Assembly: GCF_000471905.2 (NCBI RefSeq)
Contig: NW_006499644.1
Location: 789,827-853,826 of the forward strand
DNA from: Amborella trichopoda
Lineage: Eukaryota; Streptophyta; Magnoliopsida; Amborellales; Amborellaceae
Direction of reading: 5' to 3'
Length of the DNA: 64,000 nt
In this document: one piece after another, positions 33,486 to 44,350 of the stretch
Position numbering within the stretch: position 1 is the first letter of the stretch
How the letters are laid out: the number at the start of each line of letters is the position of its first letter
Position numbers and translations under genes: made by a program
The notes under the pieces: model-generated
Told to the model about the DNA's origin: nothing
The model's input: the letters and a program-made list of their open reading frames with translations, nothing else
The model's database searches: none

Positions 33486-34792
33486 TTGTACAATCAAAAC
33501 TTCACTTAAATGCTATGAATTAAAGAAATTCTAAGAAAATGGGGCAAAATGACGATTTTGCCTCTATACCAACATTCCATGAAATTCCAATTGAGTCTCT
33601 GCTGTGCCCAAGAACTCTAGTGATCTTTTCGGGTCTGTTCGGGCTGTTTCTAGTATCTGATCTGCCGAAAGATGATTCTTTTCTTGATCGGCTCAGGAAG
33701 GCGGTTGTTTTGATAGCACTTTCGAGCCACGGGTCGGGTCTTTGGGCCACGATCACGAAGTACGAAAACCATGAGAAATGTGCAATCTTAGTTTCAAGAC
33801 TACGCATGTTTTTTGGTGTTCTACGATGATTTCTTCGCTGGATATCGACAAGCAAGTCGTCATGAATGTTTGACGACGAATGTGGCTTGATTTGGTGCTC
33901 GAACAACCATTTCCATTTTTGATCTTTTGGCCGGAGTTTGGTTTCTGGTGGCCGGAAAGTGCAGCAACTTGTACTCATCATGCTTTCAATTTGACCGTCC
34001 ATCACGTGCCAGGTTCATCTATGATGAAGCCCCAAACCTTGTGCTCATAATGGGTCTAATTTCGGGTCGATCTGATGTGCGAGCGTCGTGATGTGGCCAC
34101 TCGATCGAGGTGCGCTCTTGCTAGAAAACCTGCAACCTTGCCTTGAATAGCGATCTTCTCTCGTGTTTTTCTCCTGGCTCAAGCCACATATTGAAATGCT
34201 TGAGTCGATGAGAAGAACATGCCCATAAAATTTGAGCTTGATCTGGCTTGAGAGATACGACCTTTCAAAGTTGAGCCCGAAAACCCATGAACACAGTTTC
34301 CATTAATGGAAACTGGTTCACTGAGGGTGCACGGTAATAATGTGTGACCTACCCATTTCGAGGAATTTGGTCAAAACTTGGTCTAGGAACGTCTGATCAA
34401 GCCGAAACTTGGTTCCTAAGGGTTGTCGGACATTCCGAATCCAATAGCAATGGTCCCATAGTCGTTTGATACTCCGGTGATAGGGTTGTAGTTTTAAGGT
34501 CCATTTCAGAACAATAGAGGCTAATTTTCCCAAAACTATTTCTGCGTTTGAGCTACCTTAAACTAGTCGGATTGTGATGAAACTCGGCAGGTGTTCTTAA
34601 GAGACTTTTATCAACATTCTTGAATCTTCTTGGGCCATTATGAGACTGCTGAAAATTTCTCTTATAGATCAGTGCTTACTATCCTACAGCTTGCATAGTC
34701 CGTAGGCATTTTGGTCCCTGCAGACCTAGGTCGCATTTTGCTTTCTCTTTATTTGCAACTGGCATACAAGTGTTAAAAACCACCCTTAAACA

Positions 34793-35344
34793 GAGACCTT
34801 GACAAGTACCAAAGCAACCCCATCGACGAGGTGGAAGCTGTGCAGACATACGTTAGGAACATGAGGAGAGAAATCTCCCTACACGTTGAGGCTTCCAACC
34901 CCTCCACCTTCTTCGAAATGATCACTAAACCAGCCAAAATCGAAAGCCTACTAAAGCATCATTGGCGGAAACCCGGCCCAAACCTAAGTTCAGGAATCTA
35001 ATCAGCACGGCAGTTACGACCGCAACCCACACCCAATGCAACCCTTATGGACGTTGGACACCTCCTGGGTTTTGCAACAACAAATTCAGGGATCGGCACG
35101 ACAGCCGCCACCTAAAAAGCAGGACTGCAGCATGGTGCCTCCACCACCGACCTACAATCAAACCGAAGAGTTCAGGCAGAAGCTCAAACAAACGTATAGT
35201 TTCAACAGGGCATGGGTGCCGACCCTCCTCAAAATGTTGATTGAGTAAGACATGGTGACCCTCCCATCTAGCAAACGGTCGGACCACGCAGAATGGGTCA
35301 ATCATCCCAACTGCTGCACGTTCCACCAAATGCTGGGACACCCT
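34793..35344 (+). pseudogene. TatH gag, left half (interrupted by TatD)
   Basis: Directly after TatC (five-base flank gagac) a plus-strand gag begins mid-protein: DEVEAVQTYVRNMRREISLH, then FFEMITKPAKIESLLKHHW, the counterpart of the end of TatA capsid. After broken frames it reaches the knuckle, here NCCTFHQMLGH, and stops at TatD's left end. The first Cys and both His of C-x2-H-x4-H-x4-C lie on this side; the last Cys lies at 50308 onward. TatC interrupts the left side, so the TatH start is beyond the window. Confidence 0.85.
35340..35344. other. TatD target-site duplication, left (ACCCT)
   Basis: accct immediately before the TG of the TatD LTR; an identical accct follows the last CA of the other LTR at 50308-50312. 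The five-base length is usual for Ty3/gypsy integrases. Confidence 0.92.
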
Positions 35345-36690
35345 TGCTTGAGGTTATTTTCCATCACTTATATCCCTGATGTGAATAAGGAGAGAGCAGT
35401 TAACGACCTAGGTCTGCAGGTACTAGAACACTTGTTGACTACGTAAGCCATAGGACAATAAGCACTTATCTAGAAGTGAAATTTTTGTTAGTCTTAGAAT
35501 GGCCCGAAAACATACAAGAATGCGGCTAAGGGTCTCCTAAGAACACCTTCTAAGTTATGTCGCAATCCGACGAGTTTAAGGCAGTGCAGACGACAAATTA
35601 GTTTCAAGAAATTTCGCCTCTATTGTGCTAAAAATGGACTCTAAACTACAACACAATTATCCAAGCGTCAAATGGTCTTCAGGCCATCGTCATTGGATTC
35701 AGAACATTAGAAAACCCTCGGGTACCAATTTTCGACGCATTTGGACGCTTCTAGAGCAAGTTATTGCCAACTTACCTAAAATGGGTAGGTTGTACACTAT
35801 GGTGCACCCTCAGTGAACCAGTTTCCATTAATGATAATTGTGCTTCACCATTTCGGGGGTAAATTTTCTATAGTCATATTTCCCTCATCTCAGGTTGGAT
35901 CAAGTCCAAATTTTGGGAGCATGTTTGTCTCGACGACCCGGTCGATTTGATATATGGCACATACGATGACACAACCCGAGCAGAGAGATATCGAAGAGAT
36001 AAGTTCGCCGGAAGTTCCAAAAGCAGCAGAAAATTTCCAACAACATATCCTCTCGATCAAACGCCTGCATCACGACACTCGCATGACGGATCAATGCAAG
36101 ATCAAACCCGTTACAACCACAAGGTCGAGAGCTTCCTCAGGGTCGATCACCGCAAGTGATGGACGGTCAGATTCATAAGAAATCAGCGATAAACAGTGGA
36201 AAATTCTGGCCATTGGAATCCAAACTCTGGCAAAAGTTTTCCAATTTGGAAAACAGTCGTTCGGGCATCAAATCGAGCCGTTCTTTTTGCAGAACGAGCA
36301 TGGTAACTAGCTCATTACACTACAGTGAAGAAATTAGTGAAAACACTGAGAAAAGCGTTGAATCCTAAATCTAAAGTTCCACGTTTTCCCATGTTTTTGC
36401 CACATCATGATCACGAACCAAACTCCGATCCATGGCTCGAAATGGATGCCAAAACGATCTGTTCTCGAGCCCATCTAGAATACAATATTCTTTTGGCCAG
36501 ATGGTGACCGTAAAAGCTTCGAATCAGCCACAAAACGTTTACACGAGTGAACGGCCATTGTAGGGACTAATTTGGAATTTCATAAATTGTCGATGCAGGG
36601 GTAAAATCATCATTTTGCCCCAATTTTTCAAATTTCTTTAATTCACTTAATTGTTAATTTTTAGCAAGTTGGTAAAAAATTGATTGTACA

Positions 36691-36765
36691 CCCATGTTTG
36701 GGCCCCACTTCCATATAATCATGTGCGCACCTCATGTAAAGGGCTTCTTCCCAATCAATAACATA
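36691..36765 (+). promoter_or_regulatory. TatD 5' LTR core promoter and poly(A) signal
   Basis: CCATGTTTGGGCCCCACTT, then atataa at 36713-36718, then an AATAAC variant at 36757. In the other LTR the same positions read tatataa and AATAAA. Confidence 0.7.
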
Positions 36766-36889
36766 TTCTCTTTTGGCTTAAACTTTGGGTCACAGTTTGG
36801 AGAGAGGAGAGAGAAAATTTTGAACAGGAACCTTTGGGCTTAAAGGTAACTTTTTCTCTCCACTTTCTCTGTCCTCTTTCTCTCTCCTC

Positions 36890-37135
36890 GTTCTCTCCTT
36901 GGCTGGCCTGACTAGATGGCAAGCTGAACCCTGTGTTGTCGTGCCAGTCTTGTTGCCGAGCAGTTTAGCCATCATGCTGGTCTGAGTTACTGTGCTCGTC
37001 TAACTACCGAGTGCCGAACTAGCCAATGTGCCAGTCTTGTCACCGAGCAATTTACCCGTCATGCCGGTCTAAGTTACCGTGCCCGTCTTGCTACCGTGCT
37101 AGTCTTGTCACTGTGCCAGCCTAGCCGTCGAGCCA
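36890..37135 (+). repeat. TatD U5 minisatellite 1 (gtgccagtcttg)
   Basis: Units of ~35-45 bp alternate gtgccagtcttgtcgccgag, cagtttagccgtc and tgccggtctgagttaccgtg. The same array is at 48165-48365, and related ones occur in F (55425-55630) and TatG (57855-58060). Confidence 0.75.
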
Positions 37136-37714
37136 AACTATTTCTCTCTCTTTTCTTCTTCTCTCTTTCTCTCTCTTCATTCATTTTCTTTCTCTCTCCT
37201 TCTCTCTTATCTATTCTCTTTCCCTCTCTTCTCTTTTTCTTTTATCTCTACCATGGATGGCAGCATAAGCTGCCGTCCATGTTTTACTCTCCTTCTCACT
37301 CTTCTTTTCTCCCTTTCTTTTATTTGCTCCTTGCATGTCCACTTCCTGTCGTGCACCCTCAGGTCTACCCCCTGCCCTTTTGCATGTGCACCGTCACATC
37401 CTTGCTCTTTCTTTTATGTGTACCTTCTCTCTTTTTCTTTCTTTCCTTCTCTCTTCTTGTGCTCCCTCGCGTCCACTTACCCCACTCTCTTCTCCTCAAC
37501 AAAAGAAAGCCGTGCCCCCACCCTGCCGAGCACACGCATACACCGCCGTGCGCTCCTTCCATACCGACGAGCCCACTTCCTCCTCAGCCCTGTCGTGCTC
37601 TCTCACATTGCCTAGCACTCTTCTTACACCACCGAGCACGCGCACATGCTGTCGCGCCCTTCAACCCGGCCGTGCGTCATCTCCCTCCCTTGCCGTGCAC
37701 GAAAACTCCTGCAT

Positions 37715-37860
37715 GCGTTAACCACTGTCGTGCGCGACAACTCCCGCGCACGTTGACCACTGCCACGGGCGACAATTCCCGTACGCATTAGCCACTGCGG
37801 TACACGACAACTCCCGCGCGCATTAACCTCTGCCGTGCACCATCCTTCTCCTGCCGAGCC
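37715..37860 (+). repeat. TatD U5 minisatellite 2, 36 bp, CpG-rich
   Basis: Four to five units with starts ~36 bp apart (37723, 37759, 37794) of the form actgtcgtgcgcgacaactc then ccgcgcgcattaacc. Some form a small stem (GTCG/CGAC, GCC/GGC). CpG density is high for an old methylation-prone element. The second LTR has its own variants at 48885-49040. Confidence 0.8.
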
Positions 37861-38329
37861 CTCATCTCAGCCACCACGCTGCGGCCCCCCTCTCTCACTC
37901 TGCTTCTCTCTCTCTTTTCATTTTGCCGTCTCTGCCCCTCAGCCATCCCCTTCAGTCTTCGTTGCCCCTCTCGCTGCTCTTTGTTTTTCACTTCTCCCTG
38001 CTCTTTGTCTCTGCAGCCTCCTGCTCTCCCCTCTCTGCAACCTTCCGCTCTCTCGCTCTAGAAATCCCCAAACGAAATACCCATTTTTCCATTTCTTTCC
38101 GTCCCTTTTCGTTTCGCTCACTTTCCCATTTCTTTTCGTTTCGTTCAACCTTCCTCACCCAAAGCAGCTCCTCATGTATTTCCCGCTCTCTACGCCTAAT
38201 AACCTAACAACAAGCTTCTCCTTTTTTTTAAACCAATTGATTCATTGTTTTTGTTTTTCACTTAATCCTACCCATCCCATTCATTTCACCTTAAGCTATT
38301 TTATTATATTTCTCCACTTATTTTATCAT

Positions 38330-38790
38330 ATTTTCCATATCATATTTTATCTTATTTTCTTCTTTTATTTTATTTTACTTTAATTTACTTTATTTTATTT
38401 ACTTCTTGTATTTTTATTTTTGTTTACCTTATTTTATTTCTTGCACTCTATTCATTTTAGTTCACTTTACCTTATCTTATTTTATTTTACGTTTTTATTC
38501 TATTTTACCTCATTCTATTTCATTCTTATTACCTCTTTCATTTTATTTTGCTTTACTCATTTTATTTTATACCATTTATGTTACCTCGTTTATTTTATTT
38601 TATTTTGTTTACTTTATTTCATCTTATTTTACCGTACTTCATTTTATTCACCAGCTTTATTTTCCTTTGTTTTAATTTTCTATCCCTCCCACTTTATTTT
38701 ATCTTAATTCATCCCCTTTATTTTTATTTCACTTCACTTCATTTTCATCTTATCCATTTTACTTTTATTTCATTTTCCACAAGTCTAGGT
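38330..38790 (+). repeat. TTTTA-rich segment of TatD U5
   Basis: Degenerate ttattttattttac repeats for ~460 bp, expanded to ~520 bp in the other LTR (49440-49960). They produce long Phe/Leu/Tyr frames of no coding meaning. Confidence 0.85.
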
Positions 38791-38949
38791 CTTCAAATCC
38801 GTTTGTTTGGACACGTTACGTTTATGTGTGTGCAGGAACGCAGAAAAACAAGTCAAGGGAGTTGATTCGGAACCGGCCTCAAGCCAGGGAGCATTCTTCG
38901 TGATCTAAGAGGGCGCTCATGCATGCAGCTCGAGCGTGTCACGGACCCA

Positions 38950-38972
38950 CGTGAGGTAAGTCCCACCTCACG
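38950..38972 (+). promoter_or_regulatory. Leader hairpin containing a consensus splice donor
   Basis: Perfect 8-bp stem CGTGAGGT/ACCTCACG with loop aagtccc. The 5' arm includes GAG/GTAAGT, a full donor consensus, at 38955/38956. In the other LTR (50132-50154) the stem survives with one mismatch and one G-U pair and the donor is AAG/GTAAGT. F keeps only the GTGAG/CTCAC part (55891-55912). Confidence 0.5.
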
Positions 38973-39126
38973 ACTATAATTCCTCTCACCGGATGGTATT
39001 CCGGCCCACGCCTTCTTTATGCGGTTTCTGAGAGAGCAGTCACAGGTCTTGTGCCCATCTCGAACTTGGAACTACGCCACCGGGTCACCCCGACCCGGAG
39101 GGCGAGATCGAGGCACCTAACCAGCT

Positions 39127-39145
39127 TGGCGACTCTTCTGAGGAC
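39127..39145 (+). promoter_or_regulatory. TatD primer-binding site (tRNA-Arg type)
   Basis: TGGCGACTCTTCTGAGGAC; the first nine bases match the family form and the rest has drifted. Confidence 0.8.
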
Positions 39146-40639
39146 ACGCTACCCCATCGTCGGCTCATCTTGCTTGACGAGTTCTCTGGTGTTCCAACAC
39201 ACACCCGCATGTCATCGGGAGTTATTCAACCCCTATTTTCGAGTCGGGGATTTCATAATCCCCGCACTCGAAATCCGTCCCCACGGACCAGGTTCCCCCA
39301 TTTCTTTTTTAACGTTAATTCAATTTCGCGCTCCCGGGTTCTTACCTGACTTGTGGCGAGGAGGGACTCGCAAGTCCCTAACTCCCTGCTTCCCTGCATC
39401 GACAAGCATATCGTCGGTGTCACTTGCACAGGTGGCACAGTTGTTGCCCCTCACAACATTCATCTAGCTACCGGCAAGTTACTTGTCGGTCGTCTTGCTC
39501 GGGGCAGCCAAAAGGGTCGCCCCCCTCTCTTCCACAATTGGTAGTTCGCTTGTCATTGCTTTTGTGGGTCGCTGTACAGCCACCCCCTCATTTTGCATCA
39601 CTCTGAACCTCCATTTCTTGAGGTTTGAGACAAAGAGGAGGATTTGAAGCTATTTCCCCTCACCCACCCACTAGGACTAATAGTTCATCCGCAAGGTCCA
39701 CGCCTCGAGGCAGCTCCAAAGCTACCCCGTTTCACCATCACGAGTTGAGTCTCTTAGAGCTTAGCCCCACACACAGGGGCGACCCGATGTTTACCCCTCT
39801 GAGCATGATGCCGCTTTATCACTTCGCTTCAGACGGTCCCAGCGAGCACACGACCAATGGCTTAACCATGGTCCATTAGAGCACATGTCTGTTCACCGCG
39901 TGAATGGTGACTACCAAGTTGCCCTATTGTGCACACCTCACGACAAGGCTGGCACTGCTAAAGCCGAATCCTTTGTCCCTTCTCGGGGCAGTCCTAGTAC
40001 TGCCTTGAACACAACTTTGCACTGTGCACACGCACGATCTTGTGCCTCCCCTGGTTTTGAAGGCATTCATGAAAGAGGGTTAGAAGAACAACTCGCCTTT
40101 GCTCGAAGGCAGTTCTACCTGGCCATTGAGAAGGGAAATCATGGTCAAGCCCAAAAATGAGGCCGGGAGACCAAGACATTGAAAGTCAAGCTTAGGGTCA
40201 AAGAAAAGAAAGTGATTGAAGACTCCCCTTCCAATGATGAGAACCTTTTCTCCCCTCTTACTCCCCTCGATTTAGATGATGTTGGTGAAGCATGTCATGC
40301 GGTGAATGCCATGAAGATTGTTCAAGGCACAGAAAAGCCAGTTATCTATAAGGTTCGAAGCCCCACTCGGGGCAAAGGCGAACCTGCGAACGAGGCAAAG
40401 TGCCAGTCCTATCAATCTCGAGCCAATCGAGCCATCACCCGATCAAACTTCCGAACCCCTTTCAAGTCAGGGCATCGAGAGCAATGACATCTTTGAGCAG
40501 ATTGAGCTCAGGGCAGCTCATGGGCCTGAATCAGTTTCCCCAAGATTCTTGATGAGTAAGAAGGCACCGCTACGAGGCAGTCCTTAGTGACTCAAGTGAG
40601 ACGAAAGCTGAACCCACCGAGGGTGTTGCCCATGGTCCC
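39146..40639 (+). pseudogene. TatD leader reading frame and degenerate gag start
   Basis: 39225-39300 reads NPYFRVGDFIIPALEIRP, then after a frameshift RRDSQVPNSLLPCIDKH (39356 on) and HLATGKLLVGRLARGSQKGR (39460-39510), the leader segment common to all Tat copies here. The next 1.1 kb has short open pieces only (for example LEEQLAFARRQFYLAIEKGN at ~40083-40140, coiled-coil-like, and VKLRVKEKKVIEDSPSNDEN at ~40180). The gag N-terminal words seen in TatA and TatG are not recognisable here. Confidence 0.5.
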
Positions 40640-41990
40640 TTGGTGATGGAAAGTTCGAACTATGAAGGGTATGGTCTTCTTCCCATGATGCAAGAGAATG
40701 ATTCACCAGCTCCTTCCAAAGTCTGCCTTGACATTGCAGCTCCCCAAGATGAAACTAAAAAGAGAACTGGTATTGTTGAGCTTCTTCAAAGGGATGAAAA
40801 ACTCATTGTTGAGATCGATGTCAGAAATAAGAATGGGACTTTGTCGTCATTCACCCTCTCCCGACCTTCATTGGGATTCATCCTAGAATCTAGGAGGAGT
40901 GATGGACTCCCATCCCCTTTGTCTGGTTTTAATGATGTGGCCTCCCTCAACCTTTCTCATCCAGATATTCTTACCTTTGATGAGAGTTCGTCACTCTCAT
41001 TCGAGGAAAGCCACACTCGAGGTCTTAAAGGGATGAGCTGCACTCCCCCTTCTGGTAGCCACACTGAAGGCACCATGATTCCTCGCGAAGCTAGCTGCAT
41101 GCTTCTCCCATGTCATGCGTGTTACATGTGTGCTCTTGACGATAACAGTAAAGTCTCGTCCTATGAGGGTTTCACATTCCCGTTAGGTGACGAAGACCTC
41201 AATTATGATGAGGCGACATCCCTCGTCCACATCCACCCAATGACTCCTACCTCTGACAAGAGCTCGTCACTCTCATTCGAGGAAAATCATTCCCTAATAG
41301 AGGATGAGATGGTCAACATTCCCTTCGCTGACCACTCCAATGAAATGGCGCCTCCAGCTTCCGAAGATGCCATGATTCTTTATAAGGTTGACTACATATA
41401 GGCTCCATGTCTTGAAAGTGTTGTGGCTCCTTATGAAGACGATCGCATGTTCTTCCGATATCTTGAAAATTCTCCCTCAATGATGATGATGTGACCTCAT
41501 CGTCTTATGAGAGTTTCACATTCTCATTAGATGATGAGGATACCCAAGCCTTGGAAAATGAAGTGGGCTTGAGGGAAGGCCCAATTATCCTCACCGATGA
41601 TGTTGTTGAAGCAGCAGCAGTTGAATCCAAGATTTTAACTCCAAGGCACATAATGGGCAAATCGAAGAAAAGCCCTCAAGAATGGCAATTGTTGAAGCTA
41701 TAGTGATCAATGAGGTACCAGATATGGAGACAAGATTGCATTGCTTCAGATCACATTAAGGCAGTTACAAGCCGAGATGAGGTCAAAAGCTGAAATGGTG
41801 GAAACCTTACGCCAAGAGGTATTAGTGTCTCGTACCCCCTCGGGGCACCAAGCCCTCTTTACCGTCTCTCAAGCACCTTGTCTGATCATCAAAACAACAC
41901 CATCAAAAGAAGAGTCACTCCCAGCCTCGCCTCCCTCATTGCCGGTCTCTTCCCCATCAACTAAGGTTGGGAATCGATAACTAGTGAAGG
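40640..41990 (+). pseudogene. TatD gag-like acidic region
   Basis: 40640-41401 is open for 253 residues, the longest coherent frame of TatD. It is acidic and Ser-rich with internal repeats: TFDESSSLSFEESHT against TSDKSSSLSFEENHS, and SYEGFTFPLGDED, which recurs in the next frame at 41500 as SYESFTFSLDDED. A Cys cluster MLLPCHACYMCALDD lies at ~41100. The continuation at 41491-41703 and 41741-41980 includes ITLRQLQAEMRSKAEMVETL, a likely coiled coil. I do not recognise a known domain. By position it stands where other Tat gags have their N-terminal half. Confidence 0.6.
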
Positions 41991-43016
41991 GCATGGTACC
42001 CGAAGCATTGAAAAAGTACAATATCCCAGTGATGGAAGAGCAGAATCGCTATCAAAAGCCTTACCCAACGTATGTTGACCAAACTCTATTCCCACCGGGC
42101 TACCAAAGACTCGATTCCCCAAGTACGATGGCACTGGCCCGTCGCAACAGCATATAGGCCATTTCATTACAACCTGTGGCAATACGGCGAACAATGAACG
42201 TTTATTGCTTCGACAATTTGTGGGACCCTTACGGGAGCTACATTCAAATGGTACTCTCGGCTACCACCAGGGTTTTATCATGGGAGCAGATGGAAGGAGA
42301 GTTCCTCAAGCGCTTTTGTGACATAGAAAGTGCAACTTTTTGAACTCCTCGAAGTAAAACAGAAGCCACACAAGCCGGTGATCAAATATATCGAGAGGTG
42401 GCGCACTATGGCCATCAATTTGACCACATCAATAGGTGAGCCTCAAGAGACGGAATACTTCATACATGGGATGCATCCATAATTTGCTTGTTATGTGACT
42501 TCATCATGGCCTACTACATTCACCAACTTCATACATGGGATGCATCCATAATTTGCTTGTTATGTGACTTCATCATGGCCTACTACATTCACCAAGATGG
42601 TCAACAAGGCAGTACAATTCGAAGGCTTGCTCAAGCACCATGGAAGTATAGTTGGGCCCTTCGCATTGATCAAAGATGATGATCAGTTAGCAGCCGCCAT
42701 GACAACTAACATGCACTCCTCAAGTCAAAGCCGACACAAGAGTTATTCCTTCGACAAGCGCATGGTCCCCAAATTGCTCGAGACCCTTCTGTCAAAGGGG
42801 ATGTTCGAGTTACCTGTGCCGAAAAGATTGGGGGAAGTCAGAAAGGAAAACAAGCCCAATTACTGCCAATATCATAGAAGGCTTGGTCACAAGACTGAGG
42901 AGTGTCATGCTACCAAGGACATCGTCCATAACTTCATAAACAAGGGAAAATTGAAATTGGGGCTTGATTCCATGCGTGATCTAGTGCCACATTTGGTCCA
43001 AGCTATACAACCCTAA
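41991..43016 (+). pseudogene. TatD gag capsid and knuckle
   Basis: Capsid words come in pieces: EALKKYNIPVMEEQNRYQK, DNLWDPYGSYIQM, TRVLSWEQMEGEFLKRFCDI. Then comes the open piece 42564-43016 with FTKMVNKAVQFEGLLKHHGS, KRMVPKLLETLLSKGMFELP and the knuckle YCQYHRRLGHKTEECHATKD, an intact C-x2-H-x4-H-x4-C, followed by IVHNFINKGKLKLGLDSM. It ends with a stop at 43014-43016. After it there is no protease, reverse transcriptase or integrase: the 3.6 kb to the 3' LTR is repeats. TatD is thus gag-only. Confidence 0.8.
42457..42594 (+). repeat. Perfect 69-bp tandem duplication in TatD gag
   Basis: Two identical copies of 69 bp lie head to tail (42457-42525 and 42526-42594), beginning acttcatacatgggatgc and ending cattcaccaa. 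The length is 23 codons, so the frame would be kept. No mismatch was seen, in contrast to the ~12-16% LTR divergence. Confidence 0.92.
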
Positions 43017-43018
43017 AC

Positions 43019-43230
43019 AGTAGCACACGTCCTAGTGGCACGACGTTAAACTGTAAAACATACGGTCTCAGAGGCAAGACCTTAAATATGCCCTACGATC
43101 CCTGAGGCAAGACCTTAAATATGCCCTACGATCCCGGAGGCAAGACCTTAAACATGCCCTTAGGTCTCGGAGGATGACCTTAAATCATGTCTAATCGACA
43201 GTCACAGTGGCATGACCTTAAATGCACCTC
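43019..43230 (+). repeat. 33-bp repeat (gcaagaccttaaatatgccc)
   Basis: Copies start at 43072, 43105 and 43138, with partial copies on both sides ending in the gcatgacct-taaa form. It links to the minisatellite of TatA 3' UTR through the shared g-c-a-n-gacc-ttaaa core. Confidence 0.75.
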
Positions 43231-43253
43231 TACAAAAAAGAGAAGAGGATGGA

Positions 43254-43480
43254 CATGACAAAACCCCTCAAGGGCGTCATGGGTAAAAATGTTAAAAAAA
43301 AGCAAGAAGAGAAAATAAATGACTGACATGGTGTGCACCCCCAAAGGCCACCATGGGCAAAATATGTCAAAAAGAAAAAGAAAAATAGAGACGGCATAGT
43401 GAAAACCTGCAAGGGCACTATGGGCAAGATTGTCAAAATAAAAGGGGTGTGGTGATAACCCTTTAGGGAACTCACTCTCA
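43254..43480 (+). repeat. Hairpin array with covarying stems (TatD 3' UTR, part 1)
   Basis: Three clear hairpins about 70 bp apart: CATGAC/GTCATG (43254-43281), CATGGTG/CACCATG (43327-43355) and CATAGTG/CACTATG (43395-43422). A fourth unit at ~43448-43475 has lost its stem. The loop is conserved, aaaacctgcaaggg or close. Spacers are A-rich. Confidence 0.75.
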
Positions 43481-43589
43481 AATGACAGGCGTGTTGATCC
43501 TGCCCTATGGGTCATCACGAGTAAAAATGTCACGTCTCTGTAACAAGACATTAAATTGCGCTATGTACAGTCCAGTCGCATGACTGTAA

Positions 43590-44350
43590 ACTACTTCTTG
43601 TTCTTACATGTCTCCACGGGGTTAAAACATGTCACCCTCCTACACATCCCCTACCACATTCTCCTTCACAATGTCCCCGATGAAAAGACACCACCCCATT
43701 GAGGTGTCCTCCCTAATCAAGGTGTACCTCGGTTGTGGCTGTGAGGCTTCAAAGCAAAGCATGCAATCATCAAGGAATGCAACCACTTCTACAATGCCAT
43801 ATCCCGATGTGTAACACAGTTTCGACTGTGAGGCTTCGAAGCAGCATGCAATCATGCCATATCCCAAAGACGTACCACTGTTTCGATTGTGAGGCTTCAA
43901 AGCAAAGCATGCAAGGCATGCAACCACCTCTAGAAAGCCATATCACAAAGAGTTGTACCACAGTTTCGGCTGTGAGCCTTCAAAGCAGAGCATGCAACCA
44001 CCTCATCGACAAAGAGGTGTACCACAGTTCTAACTGTGAGATTCCAAAGTACGCAACCGCCTCTGCAATGCCATATCCCAAAGACGTATACCGTAGTTCC
44101 GACTGTGAGGTTTCAAAGCAGAGCATAAAAGCATGCGACCGCCTCTGCAAAGCAATAGCCCAAAGAGGTGTACCACAGTTCCAACTTTGAGGTTTTGAAG
44201 CAGAGCATGCAATCGTCAAGGCATGTGACCGCCTCTACAATGCCATATCACAAAGAGGTATACCACAGTTTCGATTGTGAGGCTTCAAAGCATAGCATGC
44301 AAGGCATGAGATCACCTCTATGATGTTGTATCCCAAAGAGCTGTACTACA
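43590..44350 (+). repeat. ~75-95-bp repeat with TTCG-type hairpins
   Basis: Eight units have the order aaagaggtgtaccacagt, ttcgactgtgaggcttcaaa, gcagagcatgcaa, ggcatgcaaccgcctct and gcaatgccatatccc. Most contain CACAGT-TTCG-ACTGTG or a near form (43816, 43877, 43959, 44020, 44090, 44172, 44265) and a GCATGC pair. Confidence 0.8.

Larger units (their letters stand above)
32138..34792 (-). repeat. TatC 5' LTR (2.65 kb)
   Basis: On the minus strand it starts TGTTTAAGGGTGG (ends at 34792). The U3 matches TatD U3 in reverse (for example the cctaggtctgcagg word at 34722 against 35408). The promoter module is at 33485-33414. U5 holds a donor-like AAG/GTAACT at 33331/33330, a ~430-bp purine/pyrimidine tract and the hairpin minisatellite. 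About 200 bp around the acceptor site and the gtgatctaagagggc block seem to be missing after 32330. Confidence 0.88.
36846..38835 (+). other. Candidate intron inside TatD U5
   Basis: Donor-like AAAG/GTAACT at 36845/36846; T-rich DNA for ~450 bp; acceptor-like TTATGTGTGTGCAG/GAAC ending at 38835. The minisatellites and the T-rich segment lie wholly inside. The other LTR keeps the acceptor exactly (50016) and a weaker donor CG/GTGACT (48109). Plant introns are T-rich near the acceptor, which fits. It is inference without transcript data. Confidence 0.38.
35345..39123 (+). repeat. TatD 5' LTR (3.78 kb)
   Basis: Starts TGCTTGAGGTTATTTTCC and ends with CA at 39123, three bases before the PBS. It matches 46599-50307 over its whole length; two sampled stretches differ at roughly 12-16% of positions, so the insertion is old. 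U3 is 1.37 kb, the promoter module is at 36691-36765, and U5 is about 2.35 kb. U5 contains in order a donor-like site, a CT tract, two GC-rich minisatellites, a Cys/Leu/Phe-like CT-rich stretch (37860-38230), a TTTTA-rich segment, an acceptor-like site and the conserved last ~280 bp. Confidence 0.95.

Noticed and set aside
32807-33534. Long Lys/Glu/Arg reading frames (over 100 residues)
   Set aside because: They arise only from the purine-only repeat tract of the TatC LTR; no start context or domain, and several frames are open equally.
37096-38865. Hydrophobic reading frames of up to 231 residues that look like membrane proteins
   Set aside because: They are translations of CT-rich, minisatellite and TTTTA-rich DNA in the TatD U5. 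All frames give similar Leu/Phe/Ser strings, and the matching frames at 48304-50032 do not keep the same protein.
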